DNA of 64,000 bases, from contig NZ_CP009552.1 in assembly GCF_000789255.1 (NCBI RefSeq), positions 1,116,001 through 1,180,000 on the forward strand. The letters run 5' to 3'. Positions 41,213-51,147 of the stretch are shown here, piece after piece. Made by a program: the position numbers and the translations under genes. Numbering within the stretch: position 1 is the stretch's first letter; every line of letters begins with the position of its first letter. The notes below the pieces were generated by a model that had not been told where the DNA came from, did not search any database, and was given only the letters and a program-made list of their open reading frames with translations. Origin of the DNA: Geoglobus acetivorans. Its GTDB lineage: Archaea > Halobacteriota > Archaeoglobi > Archaeoglobales > Archaeoglobaceae.

Positions 41213-41551
41213 ATGATCGTAGGCAAACATATAATTGCAGAATTGTATGGTGTAGCCGAGGAGTTGATATCCCATGAGGGCAGGGTAAGAGATATTGTCG
41301 AAAGTGTTGTTGAGGAGGCTGGGCTTACAAAAATCAGTTCTCATTACAAGCAATTTGAGCCATACGGCGTTACTGGTGTTGTGCTAATAGCCGAAAGCCA
41401 CATTTCGATACACACCTGGCCCGAACACGGGCTTGTGAATCTCGACATTTTCACTTGTGGAGATACGAGAAAGACCGACAAAGCTTTTGAGCTGTTTTTG
41501 GAGAAGTTCAGACCTGAATCCTACAGACACTACGTCCTTGATCGTGGTTAG
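41213..41551 (+). CDS. speH: S-adenosylmethionine decarboxylase proenzyme (SpeH type)
   Basis: 112 residues. Self-cleaving site in ESHISIHTWPEHG, where the Ser after the Glu-Ser-His motif yields the pyruvoyl group. Conserved CGDT near the end. ATG 41213 follows GGTGATGAAG. It supplies decarboxylated AdoMet as aminopropyl donor for the polyamine synthase 43 bases downstream. Confidence 0.93.
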   Translation: MIVGKHIIAELYGVAEELISHEGRVRDIVESVVEEAGLTKISSHYKQFEPYGVTGVVLIAESHISIHTWPEHGLVNLDIFTCGDTRKTDKAFELFLEKFRPESYRHYVLDRG

Positions 41552-41594
41552 CACATAAAAAATTTTAAATAAATTTTCCGCCGAGAACCAAAAC

Positions 41595-42620
41595 ATGATG
41601 AGGAGAATACGGAATCAGATACTCCAGGCTCTTTCTTCAGGCCCTGTTTCCGTTTACAGGCTTATAGATATGCAGGACGCCAGCCTGCCAGAGTTTTTCC
41701 AGCTGATAGACGAACTTGTTGACGAGGGCATAATCCAGATTGAGAATGGAAATGTAATCCCGACAGAGAAGGCAAGGAGACTGATAAACGAACTCGGAGC
41801 AATAAACATTGATACAAGGTGTAAGAGCTGCGAAGGTACGGGATACGTGATATCCAAGGACTTTGAAGAGATTCTGAAAAAGTACAAGGAAATAGCAGAG
41901 AAACGACCCGAAACGGTCGAAGTTTTTGACCAGGGATTCATAAGCCCGGAAGGAGTCATAAGAAGGGTTGAATTCATCTATGAAAGAGGAGACCTCCTGA
42001 GGTCGAGGATTTTTGTCGTTGGCGATGATGACCTGCTCAGCATAGCAGCAGCCCTTACTGGAATGCCCGAAAAAATAAGCGTGATTGACGCAGATGAAAG
42101 GCTCATAGATTTCATAAACAGAACTGCCGACGAATACGGCCTCAGTGTAGAGGCAGAAACCTGCGATGTTCAGAATGAACTACCAGACAAGTTCAGAGGG
42201 AAATACGACGTGTTTGTTACCGATCCTGTCGAAACCATCCCCGGTCTGAAACTCTTTCTCAGCAGAGGGGTTTCGGCATTAAAGGGCGAGGGATGCTCCG
42301 GATACTTCGGAATAACAACCCTCGAAGCATCAAGGAAAAAGTGGTACGAGATTCAGAAAATGATCTACGATATGGGTTTCGTCATCACGGACCTGAGAAG
42401 GAAATTCAACGTATATCCTGATGAGGAAAAGAACTTTTTCAGATTTCAGGACAAGCTACCGGTCGTTCAAAAATTTGGAGCGAGAATTGACCACAACTTC
42501 TACACATCAACACTCTTCAGAATTGAGGCAGTTAAAAAACCTGAGCCACTTGTAAAGGGAAGAATGATAATAAACGAGGCCGTCTACAAGGATGACGAGA
42601 GCTGGATGACCCCCTACTGA
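41595..42620 (+). CDS. bpsA: Branched-chain polyamine synthase (BpsA-like)
   Basis: 341 residues. N-terminal winged helix (about 1-65), CKSCEGTG pair, then an aminopropyltransferase domain with FVVGDDDLLSIAAAL, VTDPVETIPGL, and a C-terminal region with DHNFYTSTLFRIE. The GDDD motif is that of BpsA, which makes N4-bis(aminopropyl)spermidine in hyperthermophiles. Pairing with speH supports the call. A mRNA with short leader starts from ATTTTAAATAAAT. Confidence 0.86.
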   Translation: MMRRIRNQILQALSSGPVSVYRLIDMQDASLPEFFQLIDELVDEGIIQIENGNVIPTEKARRLINELGAINIDTRCKSCEGTGYVISKDFEEILKKYKEIAEKRPETVEVFDQGFISPEGVIRRVEFIYERGDLLRSRIFVVGDDDLLSIAAALTGMPEKISVIDADERLIDFINRTADEYGLSVEAETCDVQNELPDKFRGKYDVFVTDPVETIPGLKLFLSRGVSALKGEGCSGYFGITTLEASRKKWYEIQKMIYDMGFVITDLRRKFNVYPDEEKNFFRFQDKLPVVQKFGARIDHNFYTSTLFRIEAVKKPEPLVKGRMIINEAVYKDDESWMTPY

Positions 42621-42638
42621 AACCCGGCCAACATATTT

Positions 42639-44092
42639 TTATTTCTGCCGTCCGGCAACCACTTTTCGTAAATATTGCACATCCTCTTTTCCAATGCCCC
42701 TTACCAAAAACAGAATGCCGAAATACAGCATGGCTCCGCCAGCAACCTTCAAAACAGCATCCAAAAGTGATGTGAACTCCGTCAGACTGAGCATGAGAAC
42801 CATAACCGCAGAAGAAATGAACGGCTTCACCAGATCCCTGTAATCAAAGAATATGCCGAGAAGTCTTCTGGATGCGACCGCCATCGCAACCCAGGTGATA
42901 GCATTCGATACCACCGTGGCAATGGCTGCACCCACAATCCCGTAAGCCAGAATGAAAAAATAATTCAGAACAACATTGATCAGCATGCCTGCAAACGATA
43001 TATATACTGGGTATTCCGGCATCTCCTTGAAGTTGAAGAGAACCGCCCAGAAGCCGAGTGCTGAGCGGAATATCAATAAAGAAAGCACCATCATTGGCAG
43101 AGCAGCCTGAAGGTAATCAGGACCGTAAACAAACCTGATGACCTGCTTACTAAGAAGGGCAAGACCCGCCACTGCGGGGAAGGCTATGATCGAAGAAAAG
43201 CGAAACGCTCTGCTGAAAGCATTGTTCAAATCCCTTCCCTCGAGCTGAACAAAAACCGGAAAAAGAACCGCAGGAATGGAGACCAGACCGCTTACAGCCC
43301 CGATTATGTTGTAGGCTGCCCTGTAGAATCCAACATCTTCAGCAGGCAGGAATACACCGATCATTATCGAATCAATGTATGCATAAACGACCCATGTAAC
43401 CGACCCAATGGTGAGATAACCCGTAAATCTCAAAACCTTGTTCCACCTGACTTTTTCAGCGTACCCTCGTATGAGAGAACCATAATTCCTGATGAGAAGA
43501 TAAAGCAGTGAAAAACAGGATGCAAAACTCGCCAGAACGAAAGCAGAGACCGCCCCTAAAACCGAAAGGCCTGCCCCCACAAGAACGAAGATTGAAATCA
43601 GCCTTACGGCTTCATATACTATCGACCTGACCAAATTCGCTTTAAAATCGTTCAGTGAATTGAATATGCCGTTAAAATATCCTGAAAACGCCCAGAAAAA
43701 ATATAGCCGGAAATTATTTTCAGTGGGGTGGAAAGGGCAGGTTTACCGAAAACCTTGATCGAAACAACATCCGAAAAAACAAACAACCCGGTGGAAACAG
43801 CAAGAGTTAAAGCAATCTTTAGCTTTCCAATACTATACACGTACCCTCTGAACAGCGCATAGTCCCCCTTCCCAACCGCATGGGCGCCATACCTGACGAC
43901 GGTCGCATTTATTCCCAGATCGGTAAACGTGAGCAGGAAAAAGGCAACAGATATTGCAAGAGAATAAATTCCAAAAAGCTCCGGTTTCAGGGCTCTTGCA
44001 AGATAAATGGTAATCACAAGGCCGGAAATATTGCCCACAAGTACGGACATGCTGTTGTAAACTGAGTTCCTCAGAACTTTTCTGGCAAGCAC
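42639..44092 (-). pseudogene. Polysaccharide flippase (Wzx/MATE-like), interrupted by one frameshift
   Basis: Two frames, 43652-44092 (N-terminal 146 codons) and 42639 to about 43700, together make a protein of about 480 residues with 12-14 transmembrane helices, opening MLARKVLRNSVYNSMSVLVGNISG like lipid-linked oligosaccharide flippases. The break is at six T (minus strand, about 43696-43701): one extra T restores GYIFFWAFSGYFNGIFNSL and continuous reading. Next to aglB, it may flip N-glycan precursors. Either a real mutation, slippage site or sequencing error. Confidence 0.82.
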
Positions 44093-44173
44093 AGTATCCG
44101 GGATTGTCTTATAGATTTAAAATATTAACCTCTCATGAAAAGCTTTTTATCCTGACCGAAAAACAAAAAGGCG

Positions 44174-46708
44174 ATGACGGAAAAAATCGAAAAGTACTGG
44201 CATGTTCCATTCCTCGTCCTTGCAATTATCACAGGCCTTTACCTGAGAATTGTAAACCCCTGGAATGCCGTATTTGTATCATGGATGGAGGGGGCAAGAC
44301 TGAGCGGAAATGATCCGTGGTACTACTTCAGGCTCGTTGACAACCTGATTCACAACTTCCCCAGCAGAATCTGGTTCGATGCGTTCACGTACTTCCCGCA
44401 TGGGACACACACGCATTTCGGACCTTTTCTAACATACCTCAGCGCTTTCGTTGCCATGCTTTCTGGAGCCTCCACTCCTGCAGAAATCAGAACCGCAATA
44501 GCATTTATCCCGGCATTCGGGGGGGCTTTGCTTGCATTACCAGTTTACCTGCTGGTAAGGGAGATATTCGGGAGAAATGCAGGAGTTATTTCAGCATTCA
44601 TCGTCGTACTGATACCTGGACAGCTGATGGCAAGGAGCGTTCTGAGCTTTAACGACCACCATATATGGGAGGTTTTCTGGCAGGTTTCGTCCCTCGGAGC
44701 ATTTATTCTTGCATACAATAGATGGAAAGGAAAGAATTACAGAGAAAGCATCAGAGAACCCGGAATGCTGAAGTATCCTGTTTTCGCCGGTGTGTGTATT
44801 GGTCTGTACCTCCTGGCATGGGGACCTGGATTCATCTCCGCCCTGCTGATACTCACATTCATTTTTGCCGCATACCTTCTGAAGGATTTTCTCAGGATTG
44901 ACACATCCAGCCTTTCAGCAGTTGCGATGATTTCGTTCGGTGTTGCTGCGATAATCTACCTGCCATTTGCATTCAAAGCACCTGGTTTCAGTACTACATT
45001 CTACACGGTGTTCCAGCTTATAATTCTCGCAGGTGCCGCAGTCATAGCAGCAGTATTCCATGTAATCGAGAGAATCACCAGCCGGTGGGCCGATGCAAAG
45101 GGAGTCGATAACAGATACATGTTTCCGGCAGCCATTCTCACCCTCTCAGCAATCCTTGCATTAATCATCTTCGCAGTCGCTCCCGACTTTGCAAGAAACA
45201 TCAAGCAGATAATTGGAGTTGTCCAGCCCAAAGGCGGTGCCTTAACCATAGCAGAAGTCCAGCCGTTCTTCAGTCTCGGAGGGAAATTCAGCTTTGAGCC
45301 AGCATGGCAGAACTTCAGCATTACATTCTTCTTTGCCATTCCCGCAATGTTCTACTATGCATTCAGAGCATTCAGGGACAAAAGCGAAAGATATCTGTAC
45401 ATATCCATCTGGGCATTTGCGATGCTCATAGCCCTTACTGGACAGAACCGCTTCGCCTACTACTTTGGAGTTGTTTCAGCAGTGTTTGCATCTGCAATCG
45501 TGAGTGAGATTCTTGGCAGAGTGAGATTCTACGAATACCTCGAAGCAGCAATAAGCAATAACCAGAAGAAAATGAAAAAAATCGGCGTCAAGGCTGTGAT
45601 TGCCGGTGTGCTTCTGCTTCTCGTACTCATATATCCAACATTTTCCCAGGCCAACTTCTACAGCAAGTGGTCTGCAGGGGGAATAAACAAGCAGTGGTAC
45701 GATACGCTTGAGTGGATGAAAGAAAACACTCCCGGCAAAGAAGTTTACGACGAATTTTACTACCAGCTTTACAAACCACCGGAGAGTTCCGGGGAAAGAT
45801 ATCCATACTACCCGGACGGGGTTTACAGCATAATAAGCTGGTGGGATTACGGCCACTGGATCACGGCAATTGCACACCGCATTCCCGTTGCCAATCCATT
45901 CCAGCAGGGCATAGGCAATAAATACAACGATGTGCCCGGAGCTGCTCCGTTCTTCACGGCGTTCAATGAGAGCTACGCGGACAGGATTGCCGAAAAACTG
46001 GGTGTAAAGTACGTTGTCAGCGATGTGGAGATGGCTACAGGCAAATTCTACGCGATGGCAGTGTGGGCAGAGGGCGAGCTTGGTAAAGCCGAGAGAACAT
46101 ACTATGCCGGTGGAGGGATAGTGTATGTTGATGCCAACGGAAATCTCGGACTCTCGCTTACTGGGCAGATACCTGCAGGAGGGAGAGTCATCACCCATGT
46201 GAGCATTCCCCGTGAAGATTACTACAGAACCATGGAGGCAAAGTTCCATATATTCGATGGAAGCGGTCTGAAGCACTACAGAATGGTTTACGAGAGTGGT
46301 TTCAGCACGAACACGCTGTCCGGGCTCAATGAACTCGTGTACAAGAACATTTACAATTCGATGTATGCAAACAAATTCGATTACGGCAGGATTCCGACAG
46401 CATACTCGGGTTACGTCAAGGTTTTCGAGTTTGTTGAGGGTGCAAAAGTTACGGGCAAGGCCAGTGGAGATTTTGTCATTGCAAAGGTCACCGTTAAAAC
46501 AAATCAGGGCAGAACCTTCGACTACATTCAGAAGGTGCCTGTTGTAAATGGAGAATACGAGCTTGTACTGCCGTATGCCCAGGATACCAACTACCCGGTC
46601 AAACCGGTAACGGCATACACAATTGAGAGCGGTGGAGTAGTGAAGACACTTGAACTTACTGAAAATCAAGTAGAGAACGGAGAATCTATTGTTCTGGACC
46701 TTGTTTAA
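44174..46708 (+). CDS. aglB: Oligosaccharyltransferase AglB
   Basis: 844 residues, STT3 family. N-terminal half with about 13 membrane helices and the metal motif GNDPWYYFRLVDN near residue 45; the catalytic WWDYGHW is at about 556-562 in the external domain. Transfers lipid-linked glycans to Asn of exported proteins. A long soluble C-terminal domain with beta repeats. Lone AglB gene with a flippase divergent to it. Confidence 0.95.
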   Translation: MTEKIEKYWHVPFLVLAIITGLYLRIVNPWNAVFVSWMEGARLSGNDPWYYFRLVDNLIHNFPSRIWFDAFTYFPHGTHTHFGPFLTYLSAFVAMLSGASTPAEIRTAIAFIPAFGGALLALPVYLLVREIFGRNAGVISAFIVVLIPGQLMARSVLSFNDHHIWEVFWQVSSLGAFILAYNRWKGKNYRESIREPGMLKYPVFAGVCIGLYLLAWGPGFISALLILTFIFAAYLLKDFLRIDTSSLSAVAMISFGVAAIIYLPFAFKAPGFSTTFYTVFQLIILAGAAVIAAVFHVIERITSRWADAKGVDNRYMFPAAILTLSAILALIIFAVAPDFARNIKQIIGVVQPKGGALTIAEVQPFFSLGGKFSFEPAWQNFSITFFFAIPAMFYYAFRAFRDKSERYLYISIWAFAMLIALTGQNRFAYYFGVVSAVFASAIVSEILGRVRFYEYLEAAISNNQKKMKKIGVKAVIAGVLLLLVLIYPTFSQANFYSKWSAGGINKQWYDTLEWMKENTPGKEVYDEFYYQLYKPPESSGERYPYYPDGVYSIISWWDYGHWITAIAHRIPVANPFQQGIGNKYNDVPGAAPFFTAFNESYADRIAEKLGVKYVVSDVEMATGKFYAMAVWAEGELGKAERTYYAGGGIVYVDANGNLGLSLTGQIPAGGRVITHVSIPREDYYRTMEAKFHIFDGSGLKHYRMVYESGFSTNTLSGLNELVYKNIYNSMYANKFDYGRIPTAYSGYVKVFEFVEGAKVTGKASGDFVIAKVTVKTNQGRTFDYIQKVPVVNGEYELVLPYAQDTNYPVKPVTAYTIESGGVVKTLELTENQVENGESIVLDLV

Positions 46709-46838
46709 CAGTTTTTCAAAAATTTTTATTTTGAATTTATCCATCAGGGTGTGAATAAAACCCGGGGATAGTCCTCCAGACCGTGAATCGGATTGACACA
46801 GGGAAAAATTTATATTTTTGCCCGGAAGGGTGATTGCA

Positions 46839-47084
46839 ATGAAGCTCATAGCATGTCCGTCCTGCGGAGAAGAAATCGAAATCAGGGACCTATTCGAGGG
46901 TGTTGAAATCGAGTGCGATCTCTGCGGTGCAGTTTTACTGTACGAAAACGGAAAGTTCATACTCCTCGACACAAATGAAGAGTTCGAACCCGAAGACCTT
47001 GAAAAAGAGTACGAAGACGAGAGCAATTTTGACGACGAAGAGGAGTTTGAGGACGACGAGTATTTTGGAGACTTTGAAGAATAG
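46839..47084 (+). CDS. Acidic zinc-ribbon protein (LysW-like)
   Basis: 81 residues from ATG 46839 (GGGTGAT before it). Two CxxC pairs, CPSCGEE and CDLCGAV, followed by an extremely acidic tail with over 20 Asp/Glu. It recalls LysW, the acidic carrier of lysine/ornithine synthesis, but lacks the usual LysW C-terminal motif and has no lys genes beside it. Could instead be a small nucleic-acid-mimic or chaperone. Promoter AAATTTATATTTTTG upstream. Confidence 0.55.
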   Translation: MKLIACPSCGEEIEIRDLFEGVEIECDLCGAVLLYENGKFILLDTNEEFEPEDLEKEYEDESNFDDEEEFEDDEYFGDFEE

Positions 47085-47133
47085 AACAATAAATAGAAAT
47101 ACTTATTAAATTTAATTACCGAGCGAAATAACG

Positions 47134-47901
47134 ATGAAAATTCTTGCGCTTACGGGAACCAAAAGGAAGGGCAACAGCATTCTCGCTGCAAGGTATATCG
47201 CGAAAAAGCTTGATGCTGAGCTTGATATCCTGAACGTTACTGAACTCAACATTGAGCCATGCAAGGCCTGCTATGCCTGCCTGTTCGGCCAGGAGTGCAT
47301 GATAGAGGACGACGTTAACCTCGTATTAAACAGGCTTTTAGATGCAGATTTTGTCCTGATATCGTCTGCAATTTACTGGCTTGACGCAACCGGGATGATG
47401 AAAGCCCTTCTGGACAGAATGTTCATGGCACTCCCGTACATGAAAGAGCTGAGCAAGAAAAAGGGAGCCGCGATCTACTTCTACGGCTTTGAAGAGCTCA
47501 GGGGATGGGGTGCCAACACGTACAACATTCTGCTGAGAGTTCTGGGCATAGAGCCTCTTGCCATTCTGCCCATCCACGCCGCTCTGCCCGGAGAGACACT
47601 CACAGAGGAAAACGTGAAAAAACTCGACCTGCTTGTGGAGGCAATTCAGAAAGACGAAAGACTGACGTTGGATGGACAGTGCCCTGTCTGCCTTTCGGAG
47701 GTTTTCAGGGTTAAAGAAGGCAATCTGGAATGCACAGTGTGCAGATCAAAGCTGACAGAGGACCTTCAGGTCGTGGAGACAGGAGGTGTTTTATCATACG
47801 ACTGGATGGTAGAGCACTACGGCGTGCTTAGAGGGTTCAAGGAAAAATTTATTGAACAGAGAGAGTCACTTGCAAGGTTAAGGGAGAAGTATGGAGTTTG
47901 A
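47134..47901 (+). CDS. Iron-sulfur flavoprotein (Isf-like NADPH-FMN reductase) with C-terminal zinc ribbon
   Basis: 255 residues. Flavodoxin-like FMN site LTGTKRKGNS at the start; cluster motif CKACYACLFGQEC at about 48-60, as in Methanosarcina Isf; YWLDATGMMKALLDR for FMN. An added C-terminal CPVC...CTVC ribbon (about 186-205) is unusual for the family. Isf proteins reduce oxygen or peroxide or relay electrons. Promoter ACTTATTAAATTT upstream. Confidence 0.85.
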   Translation: MKILALTGTKRKGNSILAARYIAKKLDAELDILNVTELNIEPCKACYACLFGQECMIEDDVNLVLNRLLDADFVLISSAIYWLDATGMMKALLDRMFMALPYMKELSKKKGAAIYFYGFEELRGWGANTYNILLRVLGIEPLAILPIHAALPGETLTEENVKKLDLLVEAIQKDERLTLDGQCPVCLSEVFRVKEGNLECTVCRSKLTEDLQVVETGGVLSYDWMVEHYGVLRGFKEKFIEQRESLARLREKYGV

Positions 47902-48601
47902 AGAAGAGATACGGGAGATATTCGACGAGGATTTTGTAAAAAGGGCTGTAAAACTGAAAAAAACCGGAAACATCTTCAATCCCGTATTCTACATACTGTT
48001 TACAAGGCTTGTTGAAATGTCAAGCCTGATAAACGACATCGTTCTCCCCAACAGAGCTGAGATAGAAGAGATGTTCAGAACGAGGGTTGAGTTTCTACAG
48101 CTCGACATGAAAACGATAAACGAGGTTCTGAGGAGGGTGTGGATTTTCGAAATCAAACGGGATGAGGAGTACAAATTCAGCAAGGGAATTGAGGACCTGA
48201 TGTATATTGTTTACAGAATGAAAGACATACAGAAAAAAATCGATGATGTTCTGCTGAAGCACGTTTCAAAATGGAAAAAAGAGGACATACTGGAGCTTTA
48301 CTTCATTCTCGTCAAAGTTCTGCTTGAACTCGAGGAGAGGACTGTAGACATAGCTTCAAAAGAGGCAAGAACTGCCTGGCTAACCTGGCTTATGGAGAAT
48401 ATGGGTATAAATGGAAACAGAGTTTCAGAAGTGTATGAATACCTGAGCAAAACGAGGAACCCTCTTGCAGTAATAAGGCTGGCTGAAAGCGGAGATTACA
48501 GCGAGATACAGGACTTCGAAGCGCTCCTGAAGGACCTCGATGAGTCCACAAGGAACATACTGCTTAACGGAATGAAGGTAGTATTCAGAGACATTACCTG
48601 A
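47891..48601 (+). CDS. Unknown helical protein
   Basis: 236 residues, almost all helix, charged, no membrane segment or Cys motif. Overlaps the iron-sulfur flavoprotein gene by 11 bases, so probably co-translated with it. Family not recognised. Confidence 0.6.
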   Translation: MEFEEEIREIFDEDFVKRAVKLKKTGNIFNPVFYILFTRLVEMSSLINDIVLPNRAEIEEMFRTRVEFLQLDMKTINEVLRRVWIFEIKRDEEYKFSKGIEDLMYIVYRMKDIQKKIDDVLLKHVSKWKKEDILELYFILVKVLLELEERTVDIASKEARTAWLTWLMENMGINGNRVSEVYEYLSKTRNPLAVIRLAESGDYSEIQDFEALLKDLDESTRNILLNGMKVVFRDIT

Positions 48602-49556
48602 ATGCCCTCTCAGGGTCAGCAAATTCCCTGATGTCAACCAGAATATCATTTACCATCAATTCGCCAGGTATGCCATTTTCAAACAGCGGTGCAAGATAAT
48701 TCAGACCAGCGAGGATGGTCATGCTGGCTTTCATGCCGAAAAAGGGAAAACCGTTTTTGTCCTCAGATAGCTCAACCACACCCCGGATATCCTTGGACTC
48801 AGCCATTTCGATTTCCATTCTGGCAATATCCACTGCGTGCTTGCTGAAACTTCTGATGGCAACAATGAGATAGCCCTCTCCATCGAGAGCATCCCATACC
48901 CTTGTCATGCCTGCCCTCAGAAAAAGCCATCCGGGGCTCAGCGTTGTTCCCCTGTAGCTGATGATCTCACTGACGCCTCTCGACCCATCCTTCCAGTAGA
49001 GCAATCCGGCAAATTCCGGGTACAGATTGATGCCTGCATTTCTCATTATTACATCGAAAAGAGTGTTTGAAATCACCACAAGAGCAAAATTCCCCTCCGG
49101 AACTTCATATTCTCCGAGGGTCTCCCCCTCATCCCGCAAAACGATAAGGTTCGAGATCAGGAAAGGAGCTTCAGCCATTTTCAGAATTATCTCCCTTGTA
49201 TTTTCATACCACTTTTTGTCGATCACCGCAATATCGGTTGGCACAGTTCCCCTCATTTCAAGCAGGTTAAAGGTGCAGTTATAAACATTGAACTCTATTT
49301 TCTCAGAAAACTCTCCCAGCCTGCCAAATACATTGTGTCTCTTCAGAGCCTCAATACCTTTTTCGGTTATCGAAGCTCCCCGGTCATGCTTTCTAACGAG
49401 ACCATCTCTGGCAAGCTTTTCAATATGGTATCGTATTGTCCGGGCATCATGATGGATTCCCTTTGCCTTCAAAGCCTCGGCTATCTTGTATGAGCTTGCA
49501 ATTCCACTTTCAGAAAGAATCTCAAGAATTAAAAAATGAATTCTGTTGAGTGTCAT
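48594..49556 (-). CDS. NrpR-like transcriptional regulator (winged helix + one DUF128 domain)
   Basis: 320 residues. N-terminal winged helix IHFLILEILSESGIASSYKIAEAL to KHDRGASITEKG, then a single NrpR regulatory domain with RGTVPTDIAVI and SYRGTTLSPGWLFLRAGM, which in NrpR binds 2-oxoglutarate. Methanogen NrpR represses nitrogen genes; here the partner genes are catabolic. It abuts the CoA-transferase gene of the operon upstream. Confidence 0.82.
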   Translation of the reverse strand: MTLNRIHFLILEILSESGIASSYKIAEALKAKGIHHDARTIRYHIEKLARDGLVRKHDRGASITEKGIEALKRHNVFGRLGEFSEKIEFNVYNCTFNLLEMRGTVPTDIAVIDKKWYENTREIILKMAEAPFLISNLIVLRDEGETLGEYEVPEGNFALVVISNTLFDVIMRNAGINLYPEFAGLLYWKDGSRGVSEIISYRGTTLSPGWLFLRAGMTRVWDALDGEGYLIVAIRSFSKHAVDIARMEIEMAESKDIRGVVELSEDKNGFPFFGMKASMTILAGLNYLAPLFENGIPGELMVNDILVDIREFADPERAFR

Positions 49557-50747
49557 TTACACCGTTCCACTTTCTCTCAGCCTGGCAATGTCCTCACTAT
49601 CATAACCGAGCCTCCTCAGAATTTCCTCAGTGTGCTCTCCAAGCTTCGGAGGTCTGCTCACATCAATTTCAAACCCTGAAAACTTCACGGGATTGTTGAA
49701 GAGCTTTATCTTCCCGAGCCCGGGGTACTCCACATCCACTATCACATTCCTCTCTCTTGTCTGGGGATGATTCACGACCTCCTCAATCGTATTCACCGCA
49801 CCACATGGCACCCCCGCCTCGAGCAGTATTTCAATCCACTCATCCCTGCTTTTTTCCTTAAGCTTTTCAACAATTATCTTCTCCAGTTCCTCTCTGTGCC
49901 TCAGCCGGTCCTGATTCGTCCTGAACCTTGGATCATCCATTATGTGTTCAAGCCCCACAGCCCTGCAAAATGCCTGCCAGTGCCACTCCGTTGCAACAAC
50001 TATATTAACGAGTCTGCCATCTCCAGCAGGATACGGCTCGTAAGGCGTTGCAAGGAAGTACTTTGAACCCATTCTAAGCTCCTCATCCTTCATACCCTCC
50101 ACAAGCACCATGTTCATCAGATTCATCATCAACGTTACGGCACAGTCGAAAAGGGAGACATCAATTTCCATCCCCTTTCCTGTTTTTTCCCGATGATAGA
50201 GGGCAGCGAGAACTGCGTAAACACCATACATGGCGGCCAGCAGGTCAGTTATGGGAACGTTAACTTTGGATGGGTTGTCCCGTGTCCCGGTATAGCTGAT
50301 TATCCCCGTTTCTCCCTGAAGAACCTGATCAAATGCAGGTCGATCCTTATAAGGCCCTGTCTGACCGAATCCCGAAACGTGCAGGTAGATTATATCTGGA
50401 TTCACCTTCTTAATGCTTTCGTAATCCACGCCCAGCCTTTTCACTACCCCTGGAACAAAGTTCTCTATGATTACGTCGGCTTCTTCAGCAAGCTTCATGA
50501 AAATCTCTCTGCCCGCATCCTTTTTCAAGTCAAGCGTCATGGACTTCTTGTTCCTGTTGGTTACCGCAAAATAAAAGCTGAGATCCCCACGTATCGGAAT
50601 CCAGTGCCTTGCCAAGTCCCCCACCTTTGGCCTCTCAATGTGAATTACCTCTGCTCCAAGATCTGCCAGAAGCGTGCCGATATACGGTCCAGCAACAGCC
50701 TGCCCAAGCTCAAGCACCTTTATACCTTCAAGCGGAAATCCGGACAT
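49557..50747 (-). CDS. Type III CoA-transferase (CaiB/BaiF family)
   Basis: 396 residues. Start LEGIKVLELGQAVAGPYIGTLLADLGAEVIHIERP, the family hallmark; catalytic Asp in IDVSLFDCAV at about residue 180; SGFGQTGPYKDRPAFD. Moves CoA between carboxylic acids. In this operon with a Liv-type importer and glutaryl-CoA dehydrogenase, activation of glutarate or a related dicarboxylate from succinyl-CoA or acetyl-CoA is plausible (inference). Confidence 0.9.
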   Translation of the reverse strand: MSGFPLEGIKVLELGQAVAGPYIGTLLADLGAEVIHIERPKVGDLARHWIPIRGDLSFYFAVTNRNKKSMTLDLKKDAGREIFMKLAEEADVIIENFVPGVVKRLGVDYESIKKVNPDIIYLHVSGFGQTGPYKDRPAFDQVLQGETGIISYTGTRDNPSKVNVPITDLLAAMYGVYAVLAALYHREKTGKGMEIDVSLFDCAVTLMMNLMNMVLVEGMKDEELRMGSKYFLATPYEPYPAGDGRLVNIVVATEWHWQAFCRAVGLEHIMDDPRFRTNQDRLRHREELEKIIVEKLKEKSRDEWIEILLEAGVPCGAVNTIEEVVNHPQTRERNVIVDVEYPGLGKIKLFNNPVKFSGFEIDVSRPPKLGEHTEEILRRLGYDSEDIARLRESGTV

Positions 50748-50756
50748 GCGACCACC

Positions 50757-51146
50757 TCATTTTATACATATCACAGGAATCTCTGCGTGCAGTATCACCT
50801 GCTGCGCAACACTTCCGAACAGCAGTTTACCGGCGGGAGTTCTTTTTTTCACCCCGATAACGACAAGTTTTGCATTTACCTCCTCGCAGAAGAGAAGAAT
50901 GTCCTTTGCGGGATCATTCCCCCTCAGGAGAAAGTGCGTTTCCACATCAATGCCGTACTCTCCCGCTATTTTCTCTGCATCGGCAAGAAGTTTTTCCCCG
51001 AATTCCACCTCTTCCAAATCGGTTTTATCCCCGCCCGGACTGGAATGGATTATGTGTAGTTTCATTCCCCTGAACTTCGCCTCCTCTGCCGCAAATCTGA
51101 CAAGCTTCTCCATCCTCCGGTAATCATCAACCGCACACACAATCAT
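50757..51146 (-). CDS. Universal stress protein (UspA family)
   Basis: About 129 residues from ATG 51146. MIVCAVDDYR start, and the ATP-binding VVIGVKKRTPAGKLLFGSVAQQVILHAEIPVI near the C-terminus. Lies inside the transporter/catabolic operon and overlaps the livF stop region, so likely co-regulated with substrate use. Confidence 0.88.
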   Translation of the reverse strand: MIVCAVDDYRRMEKLVRFAAEEAKFRGMKLHIIHSSPGGDKTDLEEVEFGEKLLADAEKIAGEYGIDVETHFLLRGNDPAKDILLFCEEVNAKLVVIGVKKRTPAGKLLFGSVAQQVILHAEIPVICIK

Positions 51147-51147
51147 A

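Noticed and set aside
46839-47084. Lysine-biosynthesis carrier LysW
   Set aside because: The Cys pairs and acidity fit, but the characteristic LysW C-terminus and any neighbouring lys genes are missing, so the gene symbol is not given.
45476-47089. Minus-strand open frame of 537 codons
   Set aside because: Antisense to aglB and the zinc-ribbon gene; begins with a Ser-rich stretch typical of shadow frames.
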